Origin: Geomonas subterranea
GTDB lineage: Bacteria; Desulfobacterota; Desulfuromonadia; Geobacterales; Geobacteraceae
Length of the DNA stretch: 64,000 nucleotides
Direction: 5' to 3'
NCBI RefSeq assembly: GCF_019063845.1
Contig: NZ_CP077683.1
Location: 1,240,001 to 1,304,000 of the forward strand
The notes beneath the pieces were generated by a model. That model searched no databases. It was given only the letters and a program-made list of their open reading frames with translations, and was not told where the DNA came from. Both the position numbers and the translations under genes were made by a program. This document shows, one piece after another, positions 44,601-52,127 of this stretch. The first letter of the stretch is position 1, and each line of letters begins with the position of its first letter.

Positions 44601-45110
44601 GCAGTTGGCATAGAGGAAGACGCCGTCCCGGTGCACAAGGACCGGGTCTGGCGCCATCTCGACCAGGGCCCGGTAGTAGCGCTGGCTCTCGCGCAGCAGC
44701 CGCTCCTTCTGGACCTGTTGTGCGTTTTCACGTGCGATGACCGATATGCCGGTGAGGACCCCGTGCGGGTCGAGGATGGGCGAAAGGGTGAGGGAGACCT
44801 GGACCTCGCGCCCCCCCTTCGCCAGGCGCACGGTCTCAAGGTTCCTGATTTTGTCTCCATTCAGCACTTGTTGCGTGATCTGTTCCAGCTCTTCGAGGCG
44901 CTCCTGCGGCACCAGCATCCTGATGTTGCGCCCCACGGTTTCCTCGGCGCTGTAGCCGTAGAGGCTCTCGGCAGCCTGATTCCAGCTGGTGATGGTCCCG
45001 TCGGGAGTCTTGCTGAGGATGGCGTCGTTGGACGAATCGACGATGGCCGCCAGATGGGCCATGGCGTCCTCTTTGTCGGCTGCCTGTATTGCCCCTGTTT
45101 TTCGTGTCAT
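41607..45110 (-). CDS. Seven-PAS cytoplasmic histidine kinase
   Basis: A 1167-residue soluble sensor with seven consecutive PAS domains over about residues 15-870. HisKA follows with His959 in NIAHQWRQPLN, then HATPase ending in RFRIEV. The HQWRQPL phospho-box defines a subclass distinct from the SHDLRAP kinases next door. ATG 45110 with GCGAGG four bases upstream is preferred to a TTG at 45122. The gene follows the REC-PAS kinase by 16 bases and precedes the GGDEF-EAL regulator by 3, so it very likely phosphorylates that regulator's receiver. The many PAS domains suggest integration of several internal signals. Confidence 0.92.
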   Translation of the reverse strand: MTRKTGAIQAADKEDAMAHLAAIVDSSNDAILSKTPDGTITSWNQAAESLYGYSAEETVGRNIRMLVPQERLEELEQITQQVLNGDKIRNLETVRLAKGGREVQVSLTLSPILDPHGVLTGISVIARENAQQVQKERLLRESQRYYRALVEMAPDPVLVHRDGVFLYANCAALGIYGAQNLSLLQGRTFLDMVHPDDREAMRKSIDAVMAGGEPSTVEFRLLRLDGDELFIESSSTRIDYQGVPAIQVIARDISQRKASEAERENMQNQLAFQQARFEAVVEQLPVGVLIAEAPSGKVVYQNELTRVIFREADDYVAGTDESPRWKICTLDGKPLPLERYPLTRAIRQGETVFGEEYQIERGDGTRGFINVNATPLRDISGAIISGLITFNDITESRGAARALRESEERLKLALDAAEMGSCDMDVASGNGVWSRRHYLVLGYPAPQEQNGPATISMWLERIHTADRDLVLAELDRARKQRDLFCSEHRIVRADDQELVWVNVLGRFWCDDASCRFIGVIFDVTGRKAIEEELRRSVQRFRNLADSMPQIVWTANPDGRLDYLNAHFENYTGVERGILAQIMGDPDLLISDCIHPEDRQRTALAWRHSIDTGETYQIEQRITCRDDGYRWHLSRALPQRDEEGRVVKWYGTATDINDLRETQEKLRASETRFRWLYESSLVAIFFWNRDGFITDANDAYCELVGYSVEECRGGTLTLAEVTPPEEYAKDRAAMDETITRGISRTYEKVFIKQDTKERVAALTAIARMAESAAEGIGFAVDLTDLKRTEQALKQSETRLKLAIEATGLGIFDVDLQSGKGDWSPIAKQHYGLGAESPVDLAGVLQAVHPEDRDRLEQIVKDARSTDGAGLYSAEYRVIRPDGKVHWLSMRARVSYDEYGAPARLIGACLNITDAVLAQEALREEMTERVRAVEELRRQEQLLIRQGRLAAMGEMIGNIAHQWRQPLNTLGLIVQELPSYYEQGLFTKQYLESSVDRAMQVINYMSQTIDGFRNFFGPEKNKQKFLAGAILEQTLAILQAAFAAARIEFDVQADPEAEIFGSPNEYSQVLVNILMNAKDALLERKVDNPRIVIRLKREGGRTLLWIEDNAGGIPADIIEKVFDPYFTTKGPDKGTGIGLFMSKTIVEKNMKGSLSVCNTGHGARFRIEV

Positions 45111-45126
45111 GACGCCTCGCAAGCGT

Positions 45127-46713
45127 TCACGCCTCCTTGAGGTAGGACCCCGACTCGGGGTTGGGCTCCAGGGTGAAGTAGAAGGTCGCCCCCTGCCCCA
45201 CCGCCCCCTCGGCCCACAAGCGTCCCCCGTGCCTGAGCACGATGCTGTGCGCGACAGCGAGCCCTATCCCGGTCCCTGACCAGTCGAACTCCCCCGGCGC
45301 GTGGATGGTCTGAAACGGCTGGAAGAGCTTCTCAGCGTACTTCATGTTGAACCCCACCCCGTTGTCGCGAACGAAGTAGGTGCGCACTCCTTCCTGGTCG
45401 GTCCAGCCGAACTCGATGCGTCCCCGCTCATTCTTCGAGGTGAATTTCCAGGCGTTGTCGAAGAGATGCCCCAGCGCCTTGCCCAGCAGTTCCGGGTCCC
45501 CCTTTACCCTCGCCCCTTCGGCGATGACGAAGTCGACCTTCCGGTCGGGCGCGTCTGCCGTCAGACGCCGGGCGATCTCGTGCGCCTGCGCGCTCAGGTC
45601 GGTCACCTTTATGGTCAGGGCGCAGCGCGCAAGGTGAGTGAGGCTGTTGAAAGCGTCCATGATCTGCTTGATCTGCTGCACCACATTGGCCGAGCGCTCG
45701 GCGTACTGGCGGCAATTTGCATGTCCGCACGCGCTACAGTCCTCCAAAAGGGCGGTATAAAAGCCCTCCAGACGCGCCACGGGGGCCCTGAGATCGTGGG
45801 AGACGAAATAGCTGAAATTCTCCAGCTCACTCACCGTTGCCTGCAGCAGTGAGGTCCGCTGCAGCACGCGCCGCTCGAGATCCTCCGTGAGCGAGCGGAC
45901 CTGCTGTTCGGCCTGCTTAAGCTCGGTGACGTCGTGGCAGGTGCCGATAACGCCGGCCACCCCGTCAGGCTCCCGTGCCCATTCCACGTCGAGTCGCACG
46001 ATGCGCTGCGCCCCTTCCGGCCGCAGTACCCGGACGAACTTGTGCCCCGGTTGACGATGCGGCTCCCGCGCGCCTTGCAGTGAGTCCGACACCTCGTTGC
46101 GATCCTCGGGGTGGAACCGTTCCAGGAAAGCCTGGTAGGTTGCCGGGATGGAGCCCGGCTCGAGGCCGCAGATGCGGTACATCTCGTCGGACCAGTCCAT
46201 GTTTTCGGCATCGAGGTCCCACTGCCAGCTCCCGAGGTGCGCGATGCGCTGTGCCGCGGTGAGCTGGCGCTCGCTCTGGGCCAGGCGTCTGTGCTGTGCG
46301 CTGACCAGCTGTTTCAAGGCTATTTGCTCGAGTACCTTGTCGAGCACGCTGAAGAGTTCCTGGTAGTTGAGTGGTTTGAGGACGTAGTGATGCACGCCGA
46401 TCTCGATAGCGCTCAAAAGGTAGGATGTGTCGCTGTGGGCGGTGACAGCGATGATGAGGACTTCGGGGTTGAGGGCTTTCATCTCTCGGGACATCCGGAT
46501 GCCGTCCATGACCGGCATGTTGATGTCGGTCATGACGATCTCCGGGGTGTGCTCCCGGTACAGTTGCAGTGCGTCCAGCCCGTTGTCGGCGCTGTAGAGC
46601 GTGAGGTTCGGGTAGTTCATCGCCAGCATCCTGGTCACCATCAGGCGGGCGTCCGCCTCGTCCTCGACGTACAGCATGCTGACTTTTGCGTCCTCCGGAG
46701 CCTCCTCTTTCAT
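45127..46713 (-). CDS. REC-PAS histidine kinase
   Basis: A 528-residue soluble kinase with an N-terminal receiver (MTDINMPVMDG), a PAS domain (about 160-265, HLGSWQWDLD...), HisKA with His306 (YFVSHDLRAPV) and HATPase ending GATFYFTLEPN. The open frame extends 151 codons upstream, but that part is the shadow of the preceding receiver gene. The true start at 46713 overlaps that gene's stop codon as ATGA, implying translational coupling. A CSACGHANC cluster right after the HisKA histidine is unusual and could bind metal or sense redox. Confidence 0.93.
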   Translation of the reverse strand: MKEEAPEDAKVSMLYVEDEADARLMVTRMLAMNYPNLTLYSADNGLDALQLYREHTPEIVMTDINMPVMDGIRMSREMKALNPEVLIIAVTAHSDTSYLLSAIEIGVHHYVLKPLNYQELFSVLDKVLEQIALKQLVSAQHRRLAQSERQLTAAQRIAHLGSWQWDLDAENMDWSDEMYRICGLEPGSIPATYQAFLERFHPEDRNEVSDSLQGAREPHRQPGHKFVRVLRPEGAQRIVRLDVEWAREPDGVAGVIGTCHDVTELKQAEQQVRSLTEDLERRVLQRTSLLQATVSELENFSYFVSHDLRAPVARLEGFYTALLEDCSACGHANCRQYAERSANVVQQIKQIMDAFNSLTHLARCALTIKVTDLSAQAHEIARRLTADAPDRKVDFVIAEGARVKGDPELLGKALGHLFDNAWKFTSKNERGRIEFGWTDQEGVRTYFVRDNGVGFNMKYAEKLFQPFQTIHAPGEFDWSGTGIGLAVAHSIVLRHGGRLWAEGAVGQGATFYFTLEPNPESGSYLKEA

Positions 46714-47108
46714 GGAGCCCCCTCGCGGCGCGCCAGGATCGACTTCAGCCGGTCCACCGTCATCGGCTTGTAGATGTAATCCACGACGCCGAGCTCCCAG
46801 CACTTCTGCTGGTCCGTTTCGTTGTCCGAGGAGGTGAGTATGGCCACGGCGAGTTCGTGCAGCCTGGCACTCTCCCGGATCCCCCGCAACAGGTCGAGGC
46901 CGCTTATCTTGGGGAGTTTCAGGTCCAGAAGCACCAGCTTGATCTGGCGATAGGTGTCTTCCCGCTCCATGCGCTTTAGCAGCTCGTCGGCCTCTTCGCC
47001 GTCGCGCGCGGTAAGGAGCTGGTCCTCGCACGCCTTGCCGATAATGCGGCTGGCGAGGAAAAGGTCGTCGGGGTTGTCTTCGATCAGCAGGATGTAGGAT
47101 GGTGCCAT
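46710..47108 (-). CDS. Single-domain response regulator (CheY/Rcp1-like)
   Basis: A 132-residue stand-alone receiver: acidic pair in LLIEDNPDD, phospho-Asp in LLDLKLP, the Thr/Ser switch in ILTSSDNE and Lys in YIYKP. It has the long alpha-4 region of the Rcp1 subgroup that partners phytochrome-type kinases. It overlaps the next gene by four bases (ATGA). A diffusible receiver of this kind probably relays phosphate between the SHDLRAP kinases and other proteins. Confidence 0.93.
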   Translation of the reverse strand: MAPSYILLIEDNPDDLFLASRIIGKACEDQLLTARDGEEADELLKRMEREDTYRQIKLVLLDLKLPKISGLDLLRGIRESARLHELAVAILTSSDNETDQQKCWELGVVDYIYKPMTVDRLKSILARREGAP

Positions 47109-47290
47109 GGGCTACTCCGCGCCGCCGGCAGGTGAGCCGAAGGCCGAAAAAAGGCCGAGCGTTCAAGCGTTTCTGCGTCTGCTCGGCCTGCCTGCTGCGT
47201 GCCAGGGTTAAAGCGTGGGGTTTGGCACATTAACAGTCGCTTATTCTAGCCTGCTCCACCGTCTTGTCAATCGGGGGGCCTTCGCGGATA

Positions 47291-49540
47291 CTACGATCCC
47301 GGGACCTCGATCCTGAACTCGGCACCCTCCTCCACGTTGCGCGCCGACAGCCTTCCCGGGATGTTCTTCTCGATGATTACCTTGGACATGTACAGCCCGA
47401 TCCCCGTTCCCCGGTCCGGCCCCCGGGTGGTGAAGTAGGGATCGAAGATCTTGTCCAGTATCGCCTCGGGAATTCCCCCGGCGTTATCCCGCACCGTCAC
47501 CACCGAGCGCCCCTGCTCCTCGACCACGGTGACCGTGATCTGGCGCTTGTCGATCTTCCGGTCCAGGAACGCATCCCTCGCGTTGAAGAGGATGTTGAGG
47601 ATGGCCTGGGAGAACTCGTTGGGGTGGCCGGTGATGCGCGGGTCGCCGCATGTCTTTAGTTCCACCGCGATCTGCAGGTGGCGGAAACTCTCCTGGACCA
47701 GGGAGAGCGTCTTGCCGACCACCTCCGCCACGCGGAACGGGACCGCTTCCTTGTCGGGCTTGAAGAAGTTCCTGAAGTCGTCGATGGTCCTCGATGTGTG
47801 GCTCAACACCTTCATGAACCGGGCCACGCTCTCGCCGAGGTACGCGCGGGTGAACTCGCCGCGATCGAACATGATGGGCAGCTCCTGCACGATGAGCCCG
47901 AGCTCGTTGAGCGGCTGGCGCCACTGGTGCGCGATATTGCTGATCATCTCCCCCAGGGCCGCAAGGCGGCTTTGCTGCAGCAGCATGCGCTCCTTCTCCC
48001 CCAACTCTTCAAGCGCCCGCAGCCTCTGCGCCGTCTCGTCCTCCAGCTCGAACAGCGTCCGCGTCAGCTCGTCGTGCTGCAGTTCGATCTTGCGCCTGCT
48101 CTGTTCCAGGTCGGCGGTCCGCTCTGCCACCCTTTGCTCCAGTTCCTCCTTGGCCTGTTCCAGCGCGCCGATCAGTTCGCAGTTCCGGTAGCTTATGCCG
48201 ATGATGGAGGCCGTACCCATGAGGAGGCTCACGTCGCGTTCCACCAGTGGACGCTTGGTCTTCACGTTCTCCGCCGCCAGCACGCCGAGGGAGACTCCGT
48301 CCGAAACGATGGGGCAGCATATGAAAGCCCTGGTGCCGTTTTTGAGGGCGCAGGCGAGAGTCCTTTGGCCGAGCGTCTCCTGCTCCCGTTCCAGGTCGTT
48401 GATGAGAAAGGGCCTTTGCTCCGTGAGGCAGGCGATGTAGACGTCCTTGCCCTCTGCATGGTGGTCCAGCGGCAGCTCGAGGCCGTTCAGGCAGGCGAGC
48501 TCTCCGGCGCCATAGCCGTAGCTCGCCCGCAGTTGCAGCCGCCCCTCTTTTTCGTTCAAAAGAAAGATCGCGCCGCGGTCGTACTCGAGCCTGCGCTGCA
48601 TGATGTCGGCCACGTCCATGAGCATCTCCTCGAGGCGGGTGAAATTGCCCAGCCGCTGTCCGATCTCGTGGGTCAGCATGGCGTTGTTGTAGTTGAGATC
48701 GATCTGTTCCAGGAGGTTCTCGATGGATTGATTGGTGCTGCTAAGCCCCTCCTTGACGGCCCTCTTCTCGCTCATCTCCGCGGCGAGCGAGACCAGCAGG
48801 ACAAGGCACAGCGATGTGAGCAGGGCCGTCGCGGCGTGCGCCCCCTGCGTTGCGGCCAGCAGGGCCAGGTTGCCGGCGGCCAGCACCGGTATCATCAGGT
48901 TGCGCGCCTTCTTGAGGTAGGTGAAGGCGCTTTTTTCCCAGGTCACTATGTAGCGGCAGACGGGGTCACCCCGGAAGACGCATTCGGGCTGCTGAATGGT
49001 AGGAAGGCGCCTGATCTCGGGGAAGTACTGCAGGTCCGTGATCTTGTGGTTGAACATGAGGACGATGGCCTCGAAGAAGCCGATGCGGTTCTCGCACTGG
49101 TACTGCTTCTCAAGCCCCGGTTCGACCGGGGTGACGGTGATCTCGACCATGTTGGAGGCGAGCGGTCGCGAGCGGTAGGTCGTGCTTTTGGTGAAGTTGG
49201 CGGTGGCCTTGCTGATGATGTCGAAGGTGCTGGAGGCGTCGACGAGCCCCAGGATGTACTGGCGCATCGCCCCGAGCACGTCGGGGGAAGCGGCATAGCG
49301 GCCCGCCTCCCTGGCGATCCTCGGGTTGCCGGTCATCTGCAGCAGCCTCTCGTAGAACCGGTCCACCTGTTCCTGCCGGAACCAGTGTGCCTGGTCGGCC
49401 ACCTCGTAGTCCTTCATCCCCGCATAGTCGAGCAGTTCGTTGATGTCGACGTGGCTGTACTTGTGCTTGATCAGCAGGATGAAGGAATTGATGATCCTGC
49501 TGTTGTACAGCGGCTTGTCGCGTAGGGGGGATGGCTCCAT
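47291..49540 (-). CDS. Histidine kinase with V4R-like N-terminal sensor, two membrane segments and GAF
   Basis: A 749-residue kinase. Residues 1-210 form a soluble domain. Its first part resembles the arabinose-binding-like region of AraC regulators. Its second part, ending ECVFRGDPVCRYIVTW, resembles the V4R/heme-NO-binding superfamily, which binds small hydrophobic ligands or haem. Two hydrophobic segments (about 215-255) form a hairpin, with both domains likely cytoplasmic. A GAF domain follows (about 295-455), a coiled coil, HisKA with His538 (NIAHQWRQPLN) and HATPase. GGAG precedes the ATG by five bases. The gene lies 19 bases after the PilZ-protein gene. The N-terminal assignment is tentative; the kinase part is certain. 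Confidence 0.88.
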   Translation of the reverse strand: MEPSPLRDKPLYNSRIINSFILLIKHKYSHVDINELLDYAGMKDYEVADQAHWFRQEQVDRFYERLLQMTGNPRIAREAGRYAASPDVLGAMRQYILGLVDASSTFDIISKATANFTKSTTYRSRPLASNMVEITVTPVEPGLEKQYQCENRIGFFEAIVLMFNHKITDLQYFPEIRRLPTIQQPECVFRGDPVCRYIVTWEKSAFTYLKKARNLMIPVLAAGNLALLAATQGAHAATALLTSLCLVLLVSLAAEMSEKRAVKEGLSSTNQSIENLLEQIDLNYNNAMLTHEIGQRLGNFTRLEEMLMDVADIMQRRLEYDRGAIFLLNEKEGRLQLRASYGYGAGELACLNGLELPLDHHAEGKDVYIACLTEQRPFLINDLEREQETLGQRTLACALKNGTRAFICCPIVSDGVSLGVLAAENVKTKRPLVERDVSLLMGTASIIGISYRNCELIGALEQAKEELEQRVAERTADLEQSRRKIELQHDELTRTLFELEDETAQRLRALEELGEKERMLLQQSRLAALGEMISNIAHQWRQPLNELGLIVQELPIMFDRGEFTRAYLGESVARFMKVLSHTSRTIDDFRNFFKPDKEAVPFRVAEVVGKTLSLVQESFRHLQIAVELKTCGDPRITGHPNEFSQAILNILFNARDAFLDRKIDKRQITVTVVEEQGRSVVTVRDNAGGIPEAILDKIFDPYFTTRGPDRGTGIGLYMSKVIIEKNIPGRLSARNVEEGAEFRIEVPGS

Positions 49541-49559
49541 TCAGGCTCCGGGTGCGTCT

Positions 49560-51599
49560 TCAGTGGGCTTTGCCGTGCCCCTTGAAAAGGGCGTCGCAAT
49601 AGTGCAGGAAATGGTCGCTGTAATGCATGTCCAGAGTCCACAGGAGGTAGTTTTTCTCGCGCGGCAGTGCGTTGTTCTCCACGTATGCCTGAGGGAAGGT
49701 GAGCACAGGCATCCCCTCCCCTTCGTAATGGCGGCTCACCCGCTTCAAGGCGAGCTCGAACATCTCCGGCGGGGTCTCCTCGTCGATGACGACAGCCGTG
49801 ACGCAGTTGGTGAGCTCGGCCATGTTGAAACCGGCGTCGGTGCGGTTCACCAGGAAGAACACCTTTAGAGAGCCCGCCTTGCGCAGCGAGTAGAGGTAGA
49901 GCTCCTTGCGAAAGCCGAGCCCCCGGTACTGCTCATTCAGGTCACCGTTCCCGGAGGCACCGGGGTGAAGATCGAATGCATCGGTCATCAGGCCACCGGA
50001 TAGATGGCGGTAAAAGCGCGCCAACTCGGTGAGGTCGAAATCGCTGGCGGGAACGAGGGCCCACGACTCCGGCCACGGAGGCTCCTCCCCTTCGGCCCGA
50101 TAGTGGGAGTAGGCGAAGAGGTCGAGCGAGCAGCTCCCCTGGTCGCCGTGCCGCTGGGCGAAACCGCCGAAAACCCGGGCCGGGAACTTGTTGTCTGGCC
50201 GGTAGTAGCAAAAGACGTAGCGCAGGTGCGCGAAGGGGAAGGTTTCCAGTTCGTTCAGGTAGCGCCCTACCTGCTCCAGCACGGCAAGACCCGCCCGGAC
50301 CGACGCCGACTTGCGGGCGGCATGGTGATGGATGAGCCAGGAGTCGTGGTAGAAGCGGACCATGGCCATGTGCCCGAGTATGGCGCCGCGGTCGAGGTAG
50401 ATGAAGTGCCGGGCGATGTGAGGGCTCTCGTTGTAGAGCCTCGCGTAGGTATCCTTGATGCGTTCCTTGTTGGCCTGAAAGTGCGCATATTTGCCGGGAT
50501 AGATGAAGCCGGTCTGGAAGAAGAAATCCCACAGCTCGTCGAGGTCGACCCCGGTGCTGACGTAGGCGTTGCGGTCGGCTGCCTGGTGCAGGATGGAGAG
50601 GAGCTTCACGTGGTCGTGGATCTCCATCTCGAGGACGGCGCAGCCGCAGCGTACGGTCCTCTCCCCCTCCTCCCCCGTCACGTTGCGCGACAGCACCTGG
50701 GCCGTGCAGTCGAGGGTGAGCCCCTGCGCGAAACTGATCTTGACCCCGGGGATCATCATCCCCGGCAGCAGGACCGATTCCTCCTCGTTCTCCTCGACGG
50801 CGAAACCGGTGCCTGAGATGTCGGCCATCTTGAGGTTCACCCTCTTCCCGATCAGCGGGTGGTCGAACACGATGTTGGGGGACGGGACCAGCTCCTGGCG
50901 TTCGTTCCGGTAGGTCTTGGTCCTGAAGCGGCGGATGTTGTTCCGGTGCTGCCTGAGGACGAAGGAACACTCCTTCCTCCCCTGGTAAAGCGACATGATT
51001 TCGAAGCTGCCCGAGAAGATCAGGTCGTCCCCGCGCGACAGCCTCAGGTGTACCGGTTCCTCGGTATTGATCCAGTTGAGGGCCTCCGGCCGCTCCCATA
51101 TACCCGTTACCCTTAGGCTTACCGGAGTGAAGTCGAACAGGGTGCAGTTGAAGAGCACGCCGTGTTGCAGCAGTTGCGCGGAAATTGGGCTTGCGGGATG
51201 GCGCCGGATCTTGCGGGCCTGGAACTCGCGGCAGGCCGGAGGGAGCAGCAGGGAGAGTCCCGTGTCGTCCATGGATAGCAGCTCCGAGTTCACCACCAGG
51301 TACTTCTTGCCGTCGGCGATGAGGAGATAGTCGAAACGGTACGTCTTCAGGATCTGCTTGATGCTCGCGGGCTCGTCCCACCGGCACTCCAGACGCTCCC
51401 CTTCGCACGGCTGGGGGCGTGCGCGAAGCAGGATGGAATCGTCGTAGGCCAGGTGTCTCAGGGAGACCAGGATGGTCTGGTCCTGGAAATTGATGTAGTT
51501 CAGGCGGTTCACCAGGTGCCCGCGGCTGACGCTCTTGCCGGTCGCCGGGCTTTCGGCATCGGATGGGACTGCATGAAGTGTGGTTGCCGCGTCTCCCAT
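49560..51599 (-). CDS. PilZ-domain protein with a GNAT-like C-terminal region
   Basis: A 679-residue soluble protein, a probable cyclic-di-GMP effector. Residues about 30-225 form a YcgR-N-like beta domain. PilZ comes next (about 225-345), with the arginine-rich RRFRTKTYR and D260-ISGTGF, which contact cyclic di-GMP. The region about 360-560 (GHMAMVRFYHDSWLIHHHAA and following) looks like an acyltransferase of the GNAT / N-acyl-amino-acid-synthase type, and the last 100 residues look like a second small alpha/beta domain. A PilZ protein with an enzymatic partner domain would couple cyclic di-GMP to acyl transfer. The PilZ call is good, the GNAT call tentative. Confidence 0.8.
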   Translation of the reverse strand: MGDAATTLHAVPSDAESPATGKSVSRGHLVNRLNYINFQDQTILVSLRHLAYDDSILLRARPQPCEGERLECRWDEPASIKQILKTYRFDYLLIADGKKYLVVNSELLSMDDTGLSLLLPPACREFQARKIRRHPASPISAQLLQHGVLFNCTLFDFTPVSLRVTGIWERPEALNWINTEEPVHLRLSRGDDLIFSGSFEIMSLYQGRKECSFVLRQHRNNIRRFRTKTYRNERQELVPSPNIVFDHPLIGKRVNLKMADISGTGFAVEENEEESVLLPGMMIPGVKISFAQGLTLDCTAQVLSRNVTGEEGERTVRCGCAVLEMEIHDHVKLLSILHQAADRNAYVSTGVDLDELWDFFFQTGFIYPGKYAHFQANKERIKDTYARLYNESPHIARHFIYLDRGAILGHMAMVRFYHDSWLIHHHAARKSASVRAGLAVLEQVGRYLNELETFPFAHLRYVFCYYRPDNKFPARVFGGFAQRHGDQGSCSLDLFAYSHYRAEGEEPPWPESWALVPASDFDLTELARFYRHLSGGLMTDAFDLHPGASGNGDLNEQYRGLGFRKELYLYSLRKAGSLKVFFLVNRTDAGFNMAELTNCVTAVVIDEETPPEMFELALKRVSRHYEGEGMPVLTFPQAYVENNALPREKNYLLWTLDMHYSDHFLHYCDALFKGHGKAH

Positions 51600-51627
51600 G
51601 TGGTCCTCTGGGGGCGATCGGGATGGG

Positions 51628-52113
51628 TTAAATGGTGCTGCCGCTTTGCTCCTGGGCCGGCGGCTGGGCCGCGAGTTCGGGAGCGATATTGAGCCCGAGC
51701 CAGTACTGCACCAGGTTCTGCATCATCACGAGAAGCGCGTTGAAGGAGTTGGGCTTGACCAGAAAGGAGTTGCAGCCAAGCTCGTAGGCCCGGTTCAAGT
51801 CCGCAGCCGGGACCGGGGTCGTCAGTACGACCACCGGAAGGCGCCTCAAGGACGGCTGTTCCCGCAGCCACGACAAAAGTCCCACGCCTGAGATGTGCGG
51901 CAGCTTCAGATCGAGCAGCATGAGGACCGGCATCGGGTAGCAGTCCCGGTCCTGGTAGCTCCCCCTGCCGCTCAGGTAGCCGATCGCCTCCTCGCCGTCC
52001 CTCGCGCTCTGCACCGGCGTTATCACGCCGACGCGCTGCAGGGCGAGCTTGGTGAAGTGGGCCTGGTCCGTGTCGTTGTCAACCACGAGGATGGTATGGT
52101 GCACGTAGCTCAT
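51628..52113 (-). CDS. Single-domain response regulator (Rcp1-like)
   Basis: A 161-residue receiver with acidic pocket VVDNDTDQ, phospho-Asp in LLDLKLPHISG, the switch Thr in VVLTTPV and Lys in FLVKPNSF. A 20-residue Gln/Ala/Pro-rich tail follows the fold. It starts 14 bases after the stop of the preceding kinase and precedes the PilZ-protein gene by 28 bases. It should accept phosphate from the kinase at 52128. Confidence 0.93.
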   Translation of the reverse strand: MSYVHHTILVVDNDTDQAHFTKLALQRVGVITPVQSARDGEEAIGYLSGRGSYQDRDCYPMPVLMLLDLKLPHISGVGLLSWLREQPSLRRLPVVVLTTPVPAADLNRAYELGCNSFLVKPNSFNALLVMMQNLVQYWLGLNIAPELAAQPPAQEQSGSTI

Positions 52114-52127
52114 GACTTCCCCCGGCG

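Noticed and set aside
46714-47166. N-terminal extension of the REC-PAS kinase frame
   Set aside because: It lies antiphase over the stand-alone receiver gene. The ATGA overlap and the start of the receiver fold place the kinase start at 46713.
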